From positions 200,444,565 to 200,508,564 of the forward strand of contig CM060988.1 in assembly GCA_030765065.1 (NCBI GenBank): a DNA stretch of 64,000 nt, written 5' to 3'. Positions 1-10,682 of this stretch are shown one piece after another. The notes under the pieces are model-generated. The model was not told the DNA's origin. It did not search any database and worked only from the letters and a program-made list of their open reading frames with translations. The stretch comes from Deroplatys truncata. Taxonomy: Eukaryota; Arthropoda; Insecta; Mantodea; Mantidae. Position 1 is the first letter of the stretch; each line of letters opens with the position of its first letter. A program made the position numbers and the translations under genes.

Positions 1-69
1 AAGCCACATACAAAAAGTGTATGTAAGTAGCAGACGTCAGTGAATAATAACTATTTCGTGTTATTATTG

Positions 70-540
70 TTAATTGAAAATAAGCGATATAAGCAGCTTT
101 GGTATGGTCAGATACTCCTTTCTATGATAATAGGCATAAATGTGTCTACGTATGACGTCTAATTGGAAAGCATCAAGATTTGTGACTGGACGAGGCTGCT
201 TTCTTTTCTTCCCTGGAGTTGATAGAAATACCTGTTGCGTTCCAGATGGTTCAGGAATTTTGTCCTCTTACTCTTGGAGATTCACTCCCTTGCAAATAAC
301 AGTTCTCGTGCTTAGTCCAAGAACTGCAGCAGTTCGTTGTACGGCTTTATCAGCAGGAATAGAGGGATTGCCATGAAGCTTCACATACTCCTTTTCCTGT
401 TCAAAGAATTCCCGGGTTCTCCTTAATAGTTCCAATGCCTGACTATTAAGTGGCACACCTTGGCGCAAAGGATTTTCACTTCGTGAATCATCACTCAGTG
501 ATCGGCGTCGTTTTTTCAGACATTGTTGCACTTTAGTTTT
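70..540 (-). pseudogene. Transposase N-terminal fragment
   Basis: The minus strand encodes SQALELLRRTREFFEQEKEY, then a helix-turn-helix-like stretch DKAVQRTAAVLGLSTRTV, then, after one in-frame stop near 266, STPGKKRKQPRPVTNLDAF and DVIRRHIYAYYHRKEY. This layout is that of the DNA-binding N terminus of a widespread insect transposase with an IS630/Tc1-mariner-type DDE domain. No catalytic domain is present. The stop and the truncated end show it is dead. Family assignment is from memory of motifs and is moderate. Confidence 0.55.
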
Positions 541-642
541 GTTTAAATAAATAATATGAATGAAATATATATAAAATAGATAATATAAATAAATATAAAT
601 GTATAAATGAACAATAACAAAACTATCAAACAATAACCACAA

Positions 643-1334
643 ATATAAATAACAATGAACAATATGTAGCTTGCAAAGAGCAGCTCGACGCTCGTGCTAG
701 AGAATCACAAACTGAAGCACGTGGTTGGGAATAGTTACATCCGGCAACAGAGCCAATTCTAGTTCCGGTTCCACTTTGTCATCGACCATTCGGAATGCTG
801 CCTGGTGACTGGCTTAGGAAGTCAAACGGTTGAAGCTTTACATCTGTTTTTTTGTGAGTGTACCAACTTAAACGCTAGCTGTCAAGTGCAACGTTACAGC
901 GGCGGGGGTATAGAGTTAAATTCTTAGAAGTGTCAGTCACAGAACAGGGAGTTGGATAAAATGAGAGACTGTATGGGAGAGAAAGTCATGTGAAAGAGAT
1001 GGAGATAAGGCGAAATTTGACAAGTCAAGTGAAGCCTGACTCCTAAATATTGGGCAATTTAACTCTCATACCATGCTAAACACTGCCAATCAAAAGACAC
1101 ATTATAAATATTGGCGTGAATGTTAGCATCATGACAGTTGTATATAGAAGGCAGGAATTTGCCCAGAACTAACAGTCTTATTTGGATATTGATGGTGTGA
1201 AGAGACACTGTTATGCATTGTGAAGGGTGGGGGAAGATAGCGTGTGATGAGAGATAGCTTTCCCCACACTTATGAAGATAGCTGGTGTGTGAAACAGTTC
1301 ATGTATGTACGAGAGCTGATCAATAAAGACTGAG
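643..1334. other. Intronic or flanking sequence, nothing recognised
   Basis: AT-rich sequence with no open frame of note, no inverted repeat I could detect and no match to the repeat families seen elsewhere in the window. Confidence 0.5.
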
Positions 1335-1339
1335 ACTGA

Positions 1340-2150
1340 TTTCTTTTCACAGATATTTATTACTCCATTTCAATGTTGTCCCAATGTTTCAAAGTATTCC
1401 CCTCCTATTTGAATGCACTTTTTATAGCGTCTCTGCCAGTCCTCGAACACATGGTGCAGGCCATTCTTTGAGAATCGCCTCACTTTTCTTCAGCACTGCT
1501 TCACTGCTCTCAAATCGAATGCCCCGGAGCTTTGCCTTTAATGATGGGAATAAAAAGAAATCACAGGTGGCAAGATCTGGGCTATAAGGCGGATGCGCAC
1601 ACAGGTAATGTTGAATTTAGTCAAAAATGCCTAGACTTGACTGGCGACGTGAGGCCGCGCGTTGTCGTTATGAAGTTGCCACTCATTCCGATGAAGTTCT
1701 GGACGTTTCCTTGCAATGTGCTTCCTCAGTGTAGCCAATACTGACCTGTAGTACACTGCTGTATCAGTAGAGTGAGGGGGAACAACAATCTCAGCAGCTG
1801 TGTTGATGTTGACTTCAGTCATAGCAGAAGCCGAAACATCAGGCCCACCTTGCTTAGCACAGAGGACTCGCCCTTCTTTGAAGTCCTTGAACCACCTAAA
1901 CACCGTTGCACGAGGTAGTGCATCTTCACCGTATGCTTGCTTCAGCTTTTCCAAAGTTTCAGAGGCTGTATGATTTAAACAAAAACAAAATTTTATTGCG
2001 CTGTATTACTCCTCTCGTGTCACCTCCATTTTGTGGTATGCGAAATTCAAGTAGGGTCAACAATATACAGCATTACTACCAACCTACCAATACGAGAGTG
2101 CTGCCGCCTATGGAAATTATCCATGAAACCCCGATCTTTTCAAATATTTA
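1340..2150 (-). pseudogene. Internally deleted mariner element
   Basis: The minus-strand frame 1954-1631 starts EKLKQAYGEDALPRATVFRW and continues FKDFKEGRVLC, the mariner paired helix-turn-helix N-terminal region. It then jumps after about 50 residues to RKHIARKRPELHRNEWQLHN and DNARPHVASQV, the catalytic HNDNARPH block. About half of the transposase, including the first catalytic Asp, is missing, so this is an internally deleted copy. The approximate limits rest on similar AT-rich ends near 1340 and 2150, which I could not align well. Confidence 0.75.
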
Positions 2151-2486
2151 TAGTAGAGACAGGAAACTATCAAGAAAGCTTCAGGAAAAAATCAGTCTGT
2201 CTTTATTGATCAGCCCTCGTAAATAAGGGAATAATGTTGCTAGCCACTTGTTATTCCTGGAATAAAGCCCAGTTTTTAAAGCTAAAGAGGTGGTCATGAT
2301 TTGCCTTCACTCACACCCCTGAGAATGCAACAACAGGGCTAGGTTTCTCAGCACCTCTCAGAACAAGAGGATGAGCAGCCAGCAGACTTGAACCCAGGTC
2401 ACCAGAAGAGACTTACGCTTAAGGTAGCATGTCCCAGCAACACCTGCCATAACTTGAAGGTCAAAGAATTAAACATTTGACCAAGG
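2151..2486. other. Intronic sequence, nothing recognised
   Basis: Spacer between the mariner remnant and the Penelope-like element. No repeat family or coding frame identified. Confidence 0.4.
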
Positions 2487-3257
2487 ATTAAAACCAGAAG
2501 CACTATTAACAGTGAAGTATTCATCATGATGGTAGATTAAGTCACACTTTTTGACACTCATCTTCACTAATTAAAAGTTGTATAAAACAGAAACGTTTTT
2601 GAGGGCATGCGTCCTCATTATCAGCGACTGTGTGACTAAAGGTCTCTTTCTCCCATATCCTCTTCTACCTCTTCCTGCGGATTCTGAAACTGTTGCCATC
2701 TGGTGTTGGGGGCACAAAGTTTTAACACATTGTTCACAGCTGGGATTTCAAAATTAATGACGTTGTTGCTGTTTTTAATGATGTGTATTTTTTCCCAGAT
2801 GTTCAATTCTATTGGTGTGGTGAGGGGTTTTAACAATTTTATACTTTAGCCAATGTTGTGGTTTTCTGTCCAAAAATGGTATGATACAGTGGATTTCTCT
2901 ATTTGTTTTAGTTTTATGTTCCTTTGGTGTTCCTTAAGTCTGGTTTCCAAGCTTCTTTTTGTTTTTCCTATGTAGTATTTCTCACAATCGTCACAATTAA
3001 TCTGGTAAATTCTGGATTTTAATGTGTTTGGGATGATATTTTTGAGAGGTGTGTTTAGCAAGTTCTTCAAACTGAATTTGTTCTGTGGAGCTAGTCTTAT
3101 GTTAAACTTGTTGAAGGTCCCAAGGGTGGTATGTAAATTTCTTGTATTTCCAATTTGTGTTTGAGAGAGGTGTTAAAGTGTTGGTGTGTAAAATTGCCTT
3201 GAGTTTCATCTTCTTGTTTATCATGTTCCTTAGGAGATCTGAGTTGAATCCATTAGT
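2487..3257 (-). mobile_element. 5'-truncated Penelope-like element (PLE) with GIY-YIG domain
   Basis: Two minus-strand frames (3070-2846 and 2836-2636) encode the C-terminal GIY-YIG endonuclease part of a PLE polyprotein: RIYQINCDDCEKYYIGKTKR, then LETRLKEHQRN, then, after a break, LTTPIELNIWEKIHI. They match the copies at 40.9-42.2 kb. No reverse transcriptase is present. The 3' end (2487-2600) carries the same terminal sequence as the other copies (AACAGTGAAGTATTCATCAT). One stop separates the two frames, so it is dead. Confidence 0.85.
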
Positions 3258-4034
3258 TAATTAGCAACCACTTCCTGACTACACACAGATTTCTAGTACA
3301 TAAACAAAACTAACACAAAAAGTGAGAAACATACCCCACAGTCATACAATGCGAATAAGATAAACAATTTATGTGAGGGAGTTGACTTTACAACTCATGT
3401 CGTCTATTACTGAATGTTTACGCCCTGATTACTAGAGTCACTAGTGGTGCAATCAAATTTTAAATCTGCACACTATAAATTTTGTTGCAACCCAGACATA
3501 CACATAAGTCTGGACTATCATAGCACTATAGATCATTAAGTCTGTAATCTGTCTCCTCTGTGGTGTAGTGGTTCCTGAGGTTGCTGGTCCAAACCTGATG
3601 AAGGGCAATGGGTTTTTTTCAGGCGTAAAAATCCTTAGCATGGCTTCCTTTGGAAGGGAAGTAGAGCCAGTGGTCCCGTGTCGTAGATTTATGGCACGTA
3701 AAAGAACCTCAAGCCTGATAAAGGAGCCTCTGAGCAAAATTACAGTTTTCAAGCCCAATATAGAATGGGACGCTAAGGACCACAGTTGTTAATGAGCATT
3801 CAAAAAAAAAAAAAAATAAATAAATAAAATAATAAAAAAAGTCTGTAATCTTAAATTACAAAAAAATTGCAATAGAATTTAATGCTTTGTCATGTACACA
3901 GTGAGAATCTGTAACACTTTGAATCTGCCCACAAAGCCATAAAAATGCATCTTTGCTGTAAAGTCGTAAAAAGGCCTCTGTTCCAGCACATTTTATAGGC
4001 AAATCATAAAAGTTGGCAAGTAAGTTACAAATTT
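3258..4034 (+). mobile_element. Satellite-bearing inverted-repeat element, one monomer, SINE inside
   Basis: This is a left-truncated copy of the element that is complete at 20362-21044. It holds one diverged 119-bp-type monomer (about 3430-3538) and ends at 4034 in AAGTTGGCAAGT, the right terminus of the family. A SINE has split it at 3551-3837. The right end lies about 140 bp from the donor of MED12 exon i. Confidence 0.7.
3551..3837 (+). mobile_element. tRNA-derived SINE
   Basis: The head has an A-box-like TGGTGTAGTGGTT and a degenerate B box (TGGTCCAAACC). The body contains TCAAGCCTGATAAAGGAGCC and AATATAGAATGGGACGCTAA, shared with the copies at 8.2, 9.0, 24.9, 33.9 and 60.3 kb, and the tail is A-rich. 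It is bounded by a 13-bp direct repeat AAGTCTGTAATCT (3538-3550 and 3839-3851), a clear target-site duplication. Confidence 0.88.
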
Positions 4035-4178
4035 TCAAAACATCACATGACACGTAACTTACACACAGATACGGAAAAAGAAGAGTATAGAATCTCTGCA
4101 AGCAGAGTCATGGCTTCTGCTAGTGCAAAACAATGGAAACAAGCCAAGAATACCATGCGTATTATGGAAAGCAAATAC

Positions 4179-4323
4179 CTGATAAACTGCTGTCGTTGCA
4201 TACCCTGTGGAAAACCAGGGGGCTGTGCTCCCATGAACTGGTTCCCTGGCATTCTCATTCGTAGCATCTGTGACAAAGCCTGCTTTGACTGATTGATGGG
4301 CCTCTCGTATCTTGGAGGTCCAA
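4179..4323 (-). CDS. MED12: MED12 exon i (last exon in window)
   Basis: A 145-nt exon, phase 1 to 2, acceptor GTCTTTCCAG, donor GTATTT. It encodes VGPPRYERPINQSKQALSQM, then LRMRMPGNQFMGAQPPGF, then PQGMQRQQFIR. QSKQALSxMLRMR is the conserved block near the C terminus of insect MED12. The coding frame is still open at the donor, so at least one more exon is expected to the left of the window; no Gln-rich minus-strand frame is visible in 1-4170. Confidence 0.9.
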
Positions 4324-4508
4324 CTGGAAAGACACACAAACAAATTGAACAAATATTGTCTGTACATTAAAGTAACTAAGTCAATATTTTAAAATGTGTA
4401 AAAAAGGTCAAAGTTATAAAGGTACTTGTAAAGATAGTACATTCTTTAAAGACTTAAATGTGATAAATAAACAAACTGGAAGTGGTACACAGTGAAGCAA
4501 AATGATAA

Positions 4509-4680
4509 CTTTTAAAAGTAACATTGAGTCGAAATTAACACTTAACGTTTCACTATCTTTAACTTACATGCAGTACATTTGACTCAGTAGCTGACAATAT
4601 CTGTGAAACATATGTACTATGTGTAAGTAAACTTAGTGAAGCATTAAGTGTTAATTTCCATTCAATGTTACTTTTAAAAC
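4509..4680. mobile_element. Foldback-type MITE
   Basis: About 70-bp arms in inverted orientation, starting TTTTAAAAGTAACATTGA at the left and ending TCAATGTTACTTTTAAAA at the right, with a loop of only about 30 bp. It could form a long hairpin. No coding capacity. Confidence 0.7.
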
Positions 4681-4689
4681 TTAAAACAA

Positions 4690-4985
4690 TATTTACACCC
4701 TGTTTTTTTTGTTTCTTTTTTTTCCTCTCTAGGCTTACTCTGCATGTATAGAGATTAGATTGGCAATGCCCTAGTCTGTCACTATGTTATTAAGAGGGCA
4801 AGCTTCGTGAGAGTTGAATATGCACAAAAAAATTAAGCTTTTGTGGTGTGAAGTGTTGAATTAATCAGTAAATTTATAGCGTGATTTTCAAACCAGTATA
4901 ACGATCAACACATGTGTGGCTTTTGGGTGCAATTTCTCTTATAGTAAGAGAAAAAACAAGGAAAATGAGATGTTTCAACACACAG
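4690..4985. other. Intronic sequence, nothing recognised
   Basis: AT-rich spacer between two inverted-repeat elements. Confidence 0.4.
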
Positions 4986-4989
4986 ATTA

Positions 4990-5600
4990 TACTACCGCCG
5001 TTTTATCTCCGGCTCTGACATTTAGCGCGACCGAGAGAGATAGTGTTGCCAATTCTTACCCCTGATATGAACCTGTGTCATCTCTTCATAAAATGCAACG
5101 ATGAAATAGTTGCCTATGTTAGAGTATTTAAAATATGGAGAGAGCATTTACAGCAAACTTAAACACAGGTAATGCAGTAAATCGCATGCGCACAGAAAAT
5201 GAACTTCACCTGAACTAAAGCAAACAACTACTGGTGACACGTGCTTCATTTACAAGAGAATCGGCAACACAGTCCAAACTGCAGTGTACACACACGGAGA
5301 GGGAGCCTGTAATTGGTCCTAGCAGTCAACAAACCTTGCCAAATTTTTTATTCTTTTCTTTTGTGTTGTGTTTTACGTGTAGCAAAGCTCTAAGCAACAA
5401 CAGTAGACTATATTTATTACAGACTTACAAGAAATCGAAGTCCCGATTTATCTGTTGAAGCAAATCAGAATAGCTTCCTTTAGTGTAGAAATTCACAGCA
5501 CTAGTATTGCTAAAGGTGGCCATTCTGATATATGCCTATCTCTTTCTTTACCCTCATGAAATGTCAGGGCCGGAGATACAGCGGCATAGGTATAGTGTGT
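4990..5600. mobile_element. Non-autonomous inverted-repeat element
   Basis: The left end reads TATCTCCGGCTCTGACATTT (about 5004-5023) and the right end AAATGTCAGGGCCGGAGATA (about 5560-5579), an imperfect 35-bp inverted repeat. The interior of about 540 bp has no meaningful frame. Probably a deletion derivative of a DNA transposon; family unknown. Confidence 0.6.
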
Positions 5601-6119
5601 TTGTTATTTTTCAGCATTAAACTTAATGAAATATACTATGCACTATCAATAAAATGATTCTGTATTACGTTGATATTGTAATGAAAAGAAGCTAGAAACA
5701 GTGATGTGTATTGAATTTATTTAAAGGTGAGTCGGAATTGTTACACTAACATCATAAAAAGTGAAGTGAAAACTTAGTGAAGTGAACTCCCAGTGAAGGT
5801 GAAGCACATAAAATTGAAACAGTAACAGTTGAAAAACTGGACAAAGTCACAATATTCGTTTAACTAGCACTGTCTGCTCCCATTGTTCTTTACTTGAAAA
5901 ACAATACATTTGACAGATGATGTATATGGTACATAATGCAGAGCATAGTGACACAAAATGACAGCTGGGAGTAAGAATGGCTTCAGTGAAGCAGGTAGCA
6001 TTGCCACCCTGTGATGTACACACACTAAATCCTCAGTATTTCCTTCTCCCTGACTCGCTTAAGCTGTTCATGTCATAAAGTCTGGTTTGTAACACAAACC
6101 AGAACAACAAAAGACAATG
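5601..6119. other. Intronic sequence with an LTR-like end at about 5745-5867
   Basis: The stretch with AGTGAACTCCCAGTGAAGGT and ending GGACAAAGTCACA near 5850 resembles the last part of the LTR-like unit that ends at 26122. The rest of the interval holds nothing I recognise. Confidence 0.35.
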
Positions 6120-6560
6120 TTAAAACTCCTGTACTATAATGTAATCATTCGTTATTAACGGGAACCTTTCTAAGATCCCAGGAACAGGAAAGACTTGGTC
6201 AAATTTTAGCTTTCTCGTTCCCATTCCCGGGCATGGCATATTACATTCATATTGTGATATTACATTGCTCACTGTAGAGACTATTCTATGTGGCTGTGAC
6301 ATGAAAGAGCCGCTAGTGCCCTCTCTAGTCACAAGCTGGAAGAAATTCTAGCAAATGTGCATGCCTTCCTCAGATTTATTCCGTGTTGCTTCTTCCAGCA
6401 AAAGTGTCATCTATAGTTTATTTATATGCAACTCAAAACCAATTATTGCCTCAAAAAACAATAGCAAAAACTACAAACAGCAAAAACCAGTAGAAATTAA
6501 GAGAGAGCAATAAAGAACAATGAATAACTTTAATATACGTTGTAAAATGTTATATGAATG
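6120..6560 (+). repeat. Repeat family B, partial
   Basis: Shares CGTTCCCATTCCCGGGCATG, GGCTGTGACATGAAAGAGCC and ATATGCAACTCAAAACC with the family B copies at 26.6, 51.2 and 63.3 kb. Both ends of the element are missing here. Confidence 0.7.
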
Positions 6561-6974
6561 TTACATCTTCAATGTTTACATATGGGCCATATTTAATTGT
6601 GAATAGTTATGTAATTTTATATTATTCCTCATAAATATTTATTAATTTACATTACTGTTATTAAATGAATATATTGTGAATTGCTTTTGTGTGTTGGCAT
6701 CATACTTTAGGAATTACATTTTATTTAAATCATGGTCTATTTGAAACTAAACACATTATCATTGCCTTCATAAACTTATAAATTACCTACTACAAAAAGT
6801 ATGCTTGATTTGTTTCATGTCCAAGGAGAATAAACAAGCCATTGATTTGATTACTGAAACAGAAAATTAGAAAGAAACTTTTACAAACTCTGCTCAAGTC
6901 TTCCATCAAAGGCAGACATGTTAATAGACTGTCCTTAAATCTTATGTTGGAGGAAGATGTGTTAAGATTTCATC
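6561..6974. other. Intronic sequence, nothing recognised
   Basis: AT-rich spacer between two partial family B copies. Confidence 0.4.
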
Positions 6975-7587
6975 ATAATACGGGCCCTGGAAATGGAAAA
7001 GAAGACTTGGGCAAGTTTTAATTTTGTTATTCTCGTTCCCAGGCACAGCATATTAGATCTATATTGTGCATATTAGAGTCTTCACTGTAGATATTATTCT
7101 AGGTGGCTGTGACATGAAACAGCCCTAGTGCTCTCTCTAGTCGCATGCTGGAAACATGAAACTGGGAGAAATTAGTAGCATGTGTGCTTCCTAACCTCAG
7201 ATCTGACACCTGCAGATCCACTGAGCATTGGTTTTTCTAGTGAAAGGGTCTGTAGTTTTATATGCAACTTAAAACTGTCCATTGCCTCAAGAACTATAGC
7301 AAAAACTACAATGAACACCAAAAATTGATAGAAACTGACAAAGAAAACAAGCAACTTTAATGTACAGCATTAAATACAGGAATTGAAAGCTTGATACGAA
7401 TAGAGGAATCAGAAATGTAGTGGATCTGGATTTACTTATCTCTATAAAATTTTGACGCTAGCTAACCTCCATTATGTTGACTGAATTAGAAGCAGGTGAA
7501 AAAATATCATTGACCAGTTAAAAAGAAATGAAATCCCAATGCACAAAATTGATTTTCCACTTTGTGATCAACATAATCATTAATATT
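6975..7587 (+). repeat. Repeat family B, partial
   Basis: Second partial copy in the same orientation as the one at 6120. It reaches the CAAAATTGATTTTCCACTTT block near the right end of the family, then stops at an LTR-like sequence. Confidence 0.7.
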
Positions 7588-7860
7588 GTGATGCAGCGGC
7601 TATGGTGCAAGGTTATCGGGAGGTCGGCACCAGGCAGTTGGAGATAAATAAGGATAAGTCACAGTCTCACCCAGTGAAAACACCACAAGCACTATCGGCA
7701 GATAATCAGAATCTTCCAGAAGTCCCCCCCCCGCCATGCTTCCAGAAAGTTCTAGAAGGTTCTGTGGAAGATTCCACTGGCTAGATAAGCGAGTGTTCTC
7801 ATATACACAAGTCAGCCCGTAAACTAGAGTGTTGATACCTGCCCAGTTTGAATATCTATA
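7588..7860 (+). repeat. LTR-like fragment
   Basis: Similar to 25631-25800: both contain CAGC(G/A)GCTATGG, GGGAGGTC and AGCACTATCGGCAGATAATC followed by AGAATCTTC. In both places it joins a family B repeat. I read it as part of a retrotransposon LTR; no internal coding region is attached. Confidence 0.45.
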
Positions 7861-8149
7861 ATAAGATGAGCATTATAATTTTTTAAATTAAATATTTTTG
7901 GAAAATTCTATACCTCTGCAATAGAAGAGTCAGCCTGCAAGAAAAGTTTCTGTTATTGGGTTTACAACAGGGACCAAACAAGAGAAAATGTTGAGGAGGG
8001 TTGGAGACAGTTTTTAAAAGAAGCCGGAATCCTGTAACTTCTTGCATTCATTGTGTATGGCAAACAAAAGTCATCCATCTATACAACTAAGAGGTGCCAG
8101 GTGTGAGGCAGTAAAGGTTAACATCAGCTGTAAAGGAGTACGTACAAAA
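7861..8149. other. Intronic sequence, nothing recognised
   Basis: No repeat family or coding frame identified. Confidence 0.4.
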
Positions 8150-8432
8150 AAAATTTAATTGAGTTTTATTTATGGACACTCTTTAACTGCTGTGGACCTT
8201 AGCATCTCATTCTATATTGGGCGTGAAAGACCGGTAATTTTGCTCAGAGACCTCTTTATCAGGCTTGAGGTTATTTTATGTGTCATAAATCTATGACATA
8301 GGACTACCAGCTTTACTTCCCTTCTGAAGCAAGCCATGCTATGGATTTTTACATCCCCTTTGCCAGGTTTGAACCTGCGACCTCGGGAATTAGAGGCTAG
8401 CATGGTAACCATACACCATGGAGGATGACAAG
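8150..8432 (-). mobile_element. tRNA-derived SINE
   Basis: Reverse orientation copy. Read on the minus strand it starts ATGGTGTATGGTTACCATGC, has a B-box-like region GGTTCAAACCTGG, then the conserved body with TCAAGCCTGATAAAGAGG and the 3' part TTAAAGAGTGTCCATAAATA. Same family as the SINEs at 3551, 8985 and 24838. Confidence 0.85.
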
Positions 8433-8984
8433 AAGTATATATGTTCATAGCTTTTAGAACACTGTGAAGTGTTATGTAGGTTATTTACTTAACATTTTAT
8501 GTAAATATTTATGATTATGGAAGCAGAAAACTAAGAAGAAACGCAAATTAATGATAAATGCATTAATATATTCAGGTAAAATGAGTGTTAGTAAGGCAGT
8601 AAAAGAAACAGCTAAGGCTACAGGCTACCGGGTGTTTAGAAACAGTAGTGTATAGGATAGAAAAGGAACAAATGAAAGGACCTCTAAGAAAGCAAAAACG
8701 GTAGGGGAAACAAATACACACTAGGTTAACATAATATAGTGGAATAGCGCAAAACACATTAGTGCATTCTTCATTATTTACTGTTTGAAAAATTCCACTT
8801 GCATTGAATGTTATTTTGTCAAGGGTAAACAATGATGATACCCTACTAAATTATCAAATTAAGCTACCAAATCATTTTATCCATATTTCTTTTATAAAAT
8901 ATATTTTTTATACCTGTAAAATCATATCTCGAGGTACTAAAAATACAAAGAGAAGACATTAAGTGCAAGTGAAATGAGATGTCC
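8433..8984. other. Intronic sequence, nothing recognised
   Basis: AT-rich spacer between two oppositely oriented SINE copies. Confidence 0.4.
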
Positions 8985-9282
8985 GCCGTGGTGTAGTGGT
9001 TACCATAACTAGCCTCTAGTTCCCGAGGTCACGGGTTCAAACCCAGTAGAGGACAATGGATTTAATTTTTTTTTTTTTTCCTGTTTGTGTAAAAATCCTT
9101 AGCATGGTTTCCTTCATAAGGGAAGTAAAGCCGGTGGTCCCATGTCGTAGATTTACGTAAAAAAACTCAAGCCTGATAAAGTTCTGAGCAAAATTACCGG
9201 TCTTTCAAGCCCAATATAGAATGGGACGCTAAGAACCACAGCAGTTAAAGAGTGTCCATTAATAAAACTTAATTTAATTTAA
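8985..9282 (+). mobile_element. tRNA-derived SINE
   Basis: Well-preserved head: A box TGGTGTAGTGGTTACC and B box GGGTTCAAACCC, then a T-rich run, the family body and a TTTAATTTAATT-type tail. It faces the SINE at 8150-8432, making a widely spaced inverted pair. Confidence 0.88.
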
Positions 9283-10394
9283 TTGTGAAAATGAAATGTT
9301 TTACAAGAGCATTAAACAACAGTGTAAATACTTCACTACATCATTCACAAGATGACATTAAATTGGTAGACTGATAGCAGCTGGGCACCAAAGTGGCTAG
9401 CATACTTCGGTATGGTACATGTGGCAACAGTGCACCCCATTTAACCTGCATGATACATGATATAAAAATGCTTCTTTTGGATTCAGAGAGTCTCAAAACA
9501 TGTATTTTTGGGCAGAATCTACCTTTTTCACTATAAGCTGGAAGGAGAAGTAAACAAAACTTAATTGTACCACTCCACCAAGCACATCGCAGCACCATGT
9601 GGAGGATGACAGGAACTAAGACCCGTGAGAGGAAGTTGCTTCAGACAGAATGTGAGTACAGTATATTGAGCAGCTTGGAGATCATTAGCTTTTAAACATT
9701 GTATGTCTTATTCCTATATTTTGCCTTGCATCCTAAACTTATAACACATAATGCTAAAAGTAGACAAATAAAAGTTTTACCACAGTTCACCTTCTGTGAT
9801 TAAAGGTACTGGATTAAACTGTTCTTAACTTCAGGCTTTAGAAATCATTCATTTAATGACTAATATCAGTATACCACCTTTCCTTTAACCTTTTATGAGT
9901 CAACAAGTTACATAACGATTAGCGTTATAGGTTAAAACACAACAGAAAACAAACGCGACCCAAGCTATCCAGGCAGCAATTCTGCATCACTAACAAAGAA
10001 GTTCAATTATTACTAAACAATGGCCAACCATATTATTGTTGATTAAAGCTTTCCATTTCCCACGTTTATGTTTTCCACAGTGGCAGAAGATTCTCAGCAG
10101 AAACCGGAAACGAACTGCAGCGTCTGCGCATAGCCTCTTAAACCCTTGCTATAACGGTTCATTTAGTTATAGGTAAATCTGAACAAACACATTTAGTTTC
10201 ATAAATTTAACTGTTACAATAATGAGTTTTTTTAAATTTCTCTGCATGAGAATAACCACAAAATGTTACGATCTGAACCAAAGTGTTTTTTGTAGAGGAA
10301 GAGACGACATCCTAAGCGGGAAAGGTTGTACCAATAAGGTGTTGTCTTGTCACGTGGTTTTGTTTAATTCTCCTTTCAGCTTATAGTGAAACAG
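9283..10394. other. Intronic sequence with a small family A trace
   Basis: About 9475-9510 (TTGGATTCAGAGAGTCTCAA and AACATGTATTT) matches the 3' third of repeat family A. The remainder holds nothing I recognise. Confidence 0.4.
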
Positions 10395-10420
10395 GTATAA
10401 CTACGTATGTGGTAGAGAAA
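10395..10420 (+). repeat. Family A 3'-end remnant next to a MED12 donor
   Basis: AACTACGTATGTGGTAGAGA followed by AAG matches the last 25 bp of family A. It ends about 10 bp from the donor of MED12 exon h. Confidence 0.45.
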
Positions 10421-10430
10421 GCAGACCTAC

Positions 10431-10638
10431 CTGCAGGTATTTGTTGTGATGGATAATAACCCTGTTGGGGTTGAGGTTGTGGTTGCTGGGGTGGTGGTTG
10501 CTGCTGCTGCGGTTGTTGCTGCTGCGGTGGTTGCTGCTGTTGCTGGCCATAGCCGCCCCACTGAGCCTGTGCAGGGAACATGCTACCCTGGTTCGGATAC
10601 GCCATATGCTGTACTGGCGGCTGCGGCTGTTGCTGCGG
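10431..10638 (-). CDS. MED12: MED12 exon h, Gln/Pro-rich (OPA-like) segment
   Basis: A 208-nt exon, phase 0 to 1, acceptor TTGATACAG, donor GTAGGT. It encodes PQQQPQPPVQHMAYPNQGSM, then FPAQAQWGGYGQ, then about 36 residues made almost only of Gln and Pro, then GYYPSQQIPA. This matches the low-complexity C-terminal tail of MED12. Long open frames on the opposite strand rich in Val/Ala or Leu are shadows of the CAG/CCG codons. Family A repeat remnants lie on both sides (10395-10420 and from about 10683). Confidence 0.88.
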
Positions 10639-10682
10639 CTGTATCAATCAAAGATGGCTTTAATGTTTCAAAACAACCTCAA

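Noticed and set aside
8985-9060. tRNA gene-like A and B boxes
   Set aside because: The same head is joined to a common body and tail at six places, so it is a SINE head, not a functional tRNA gene.
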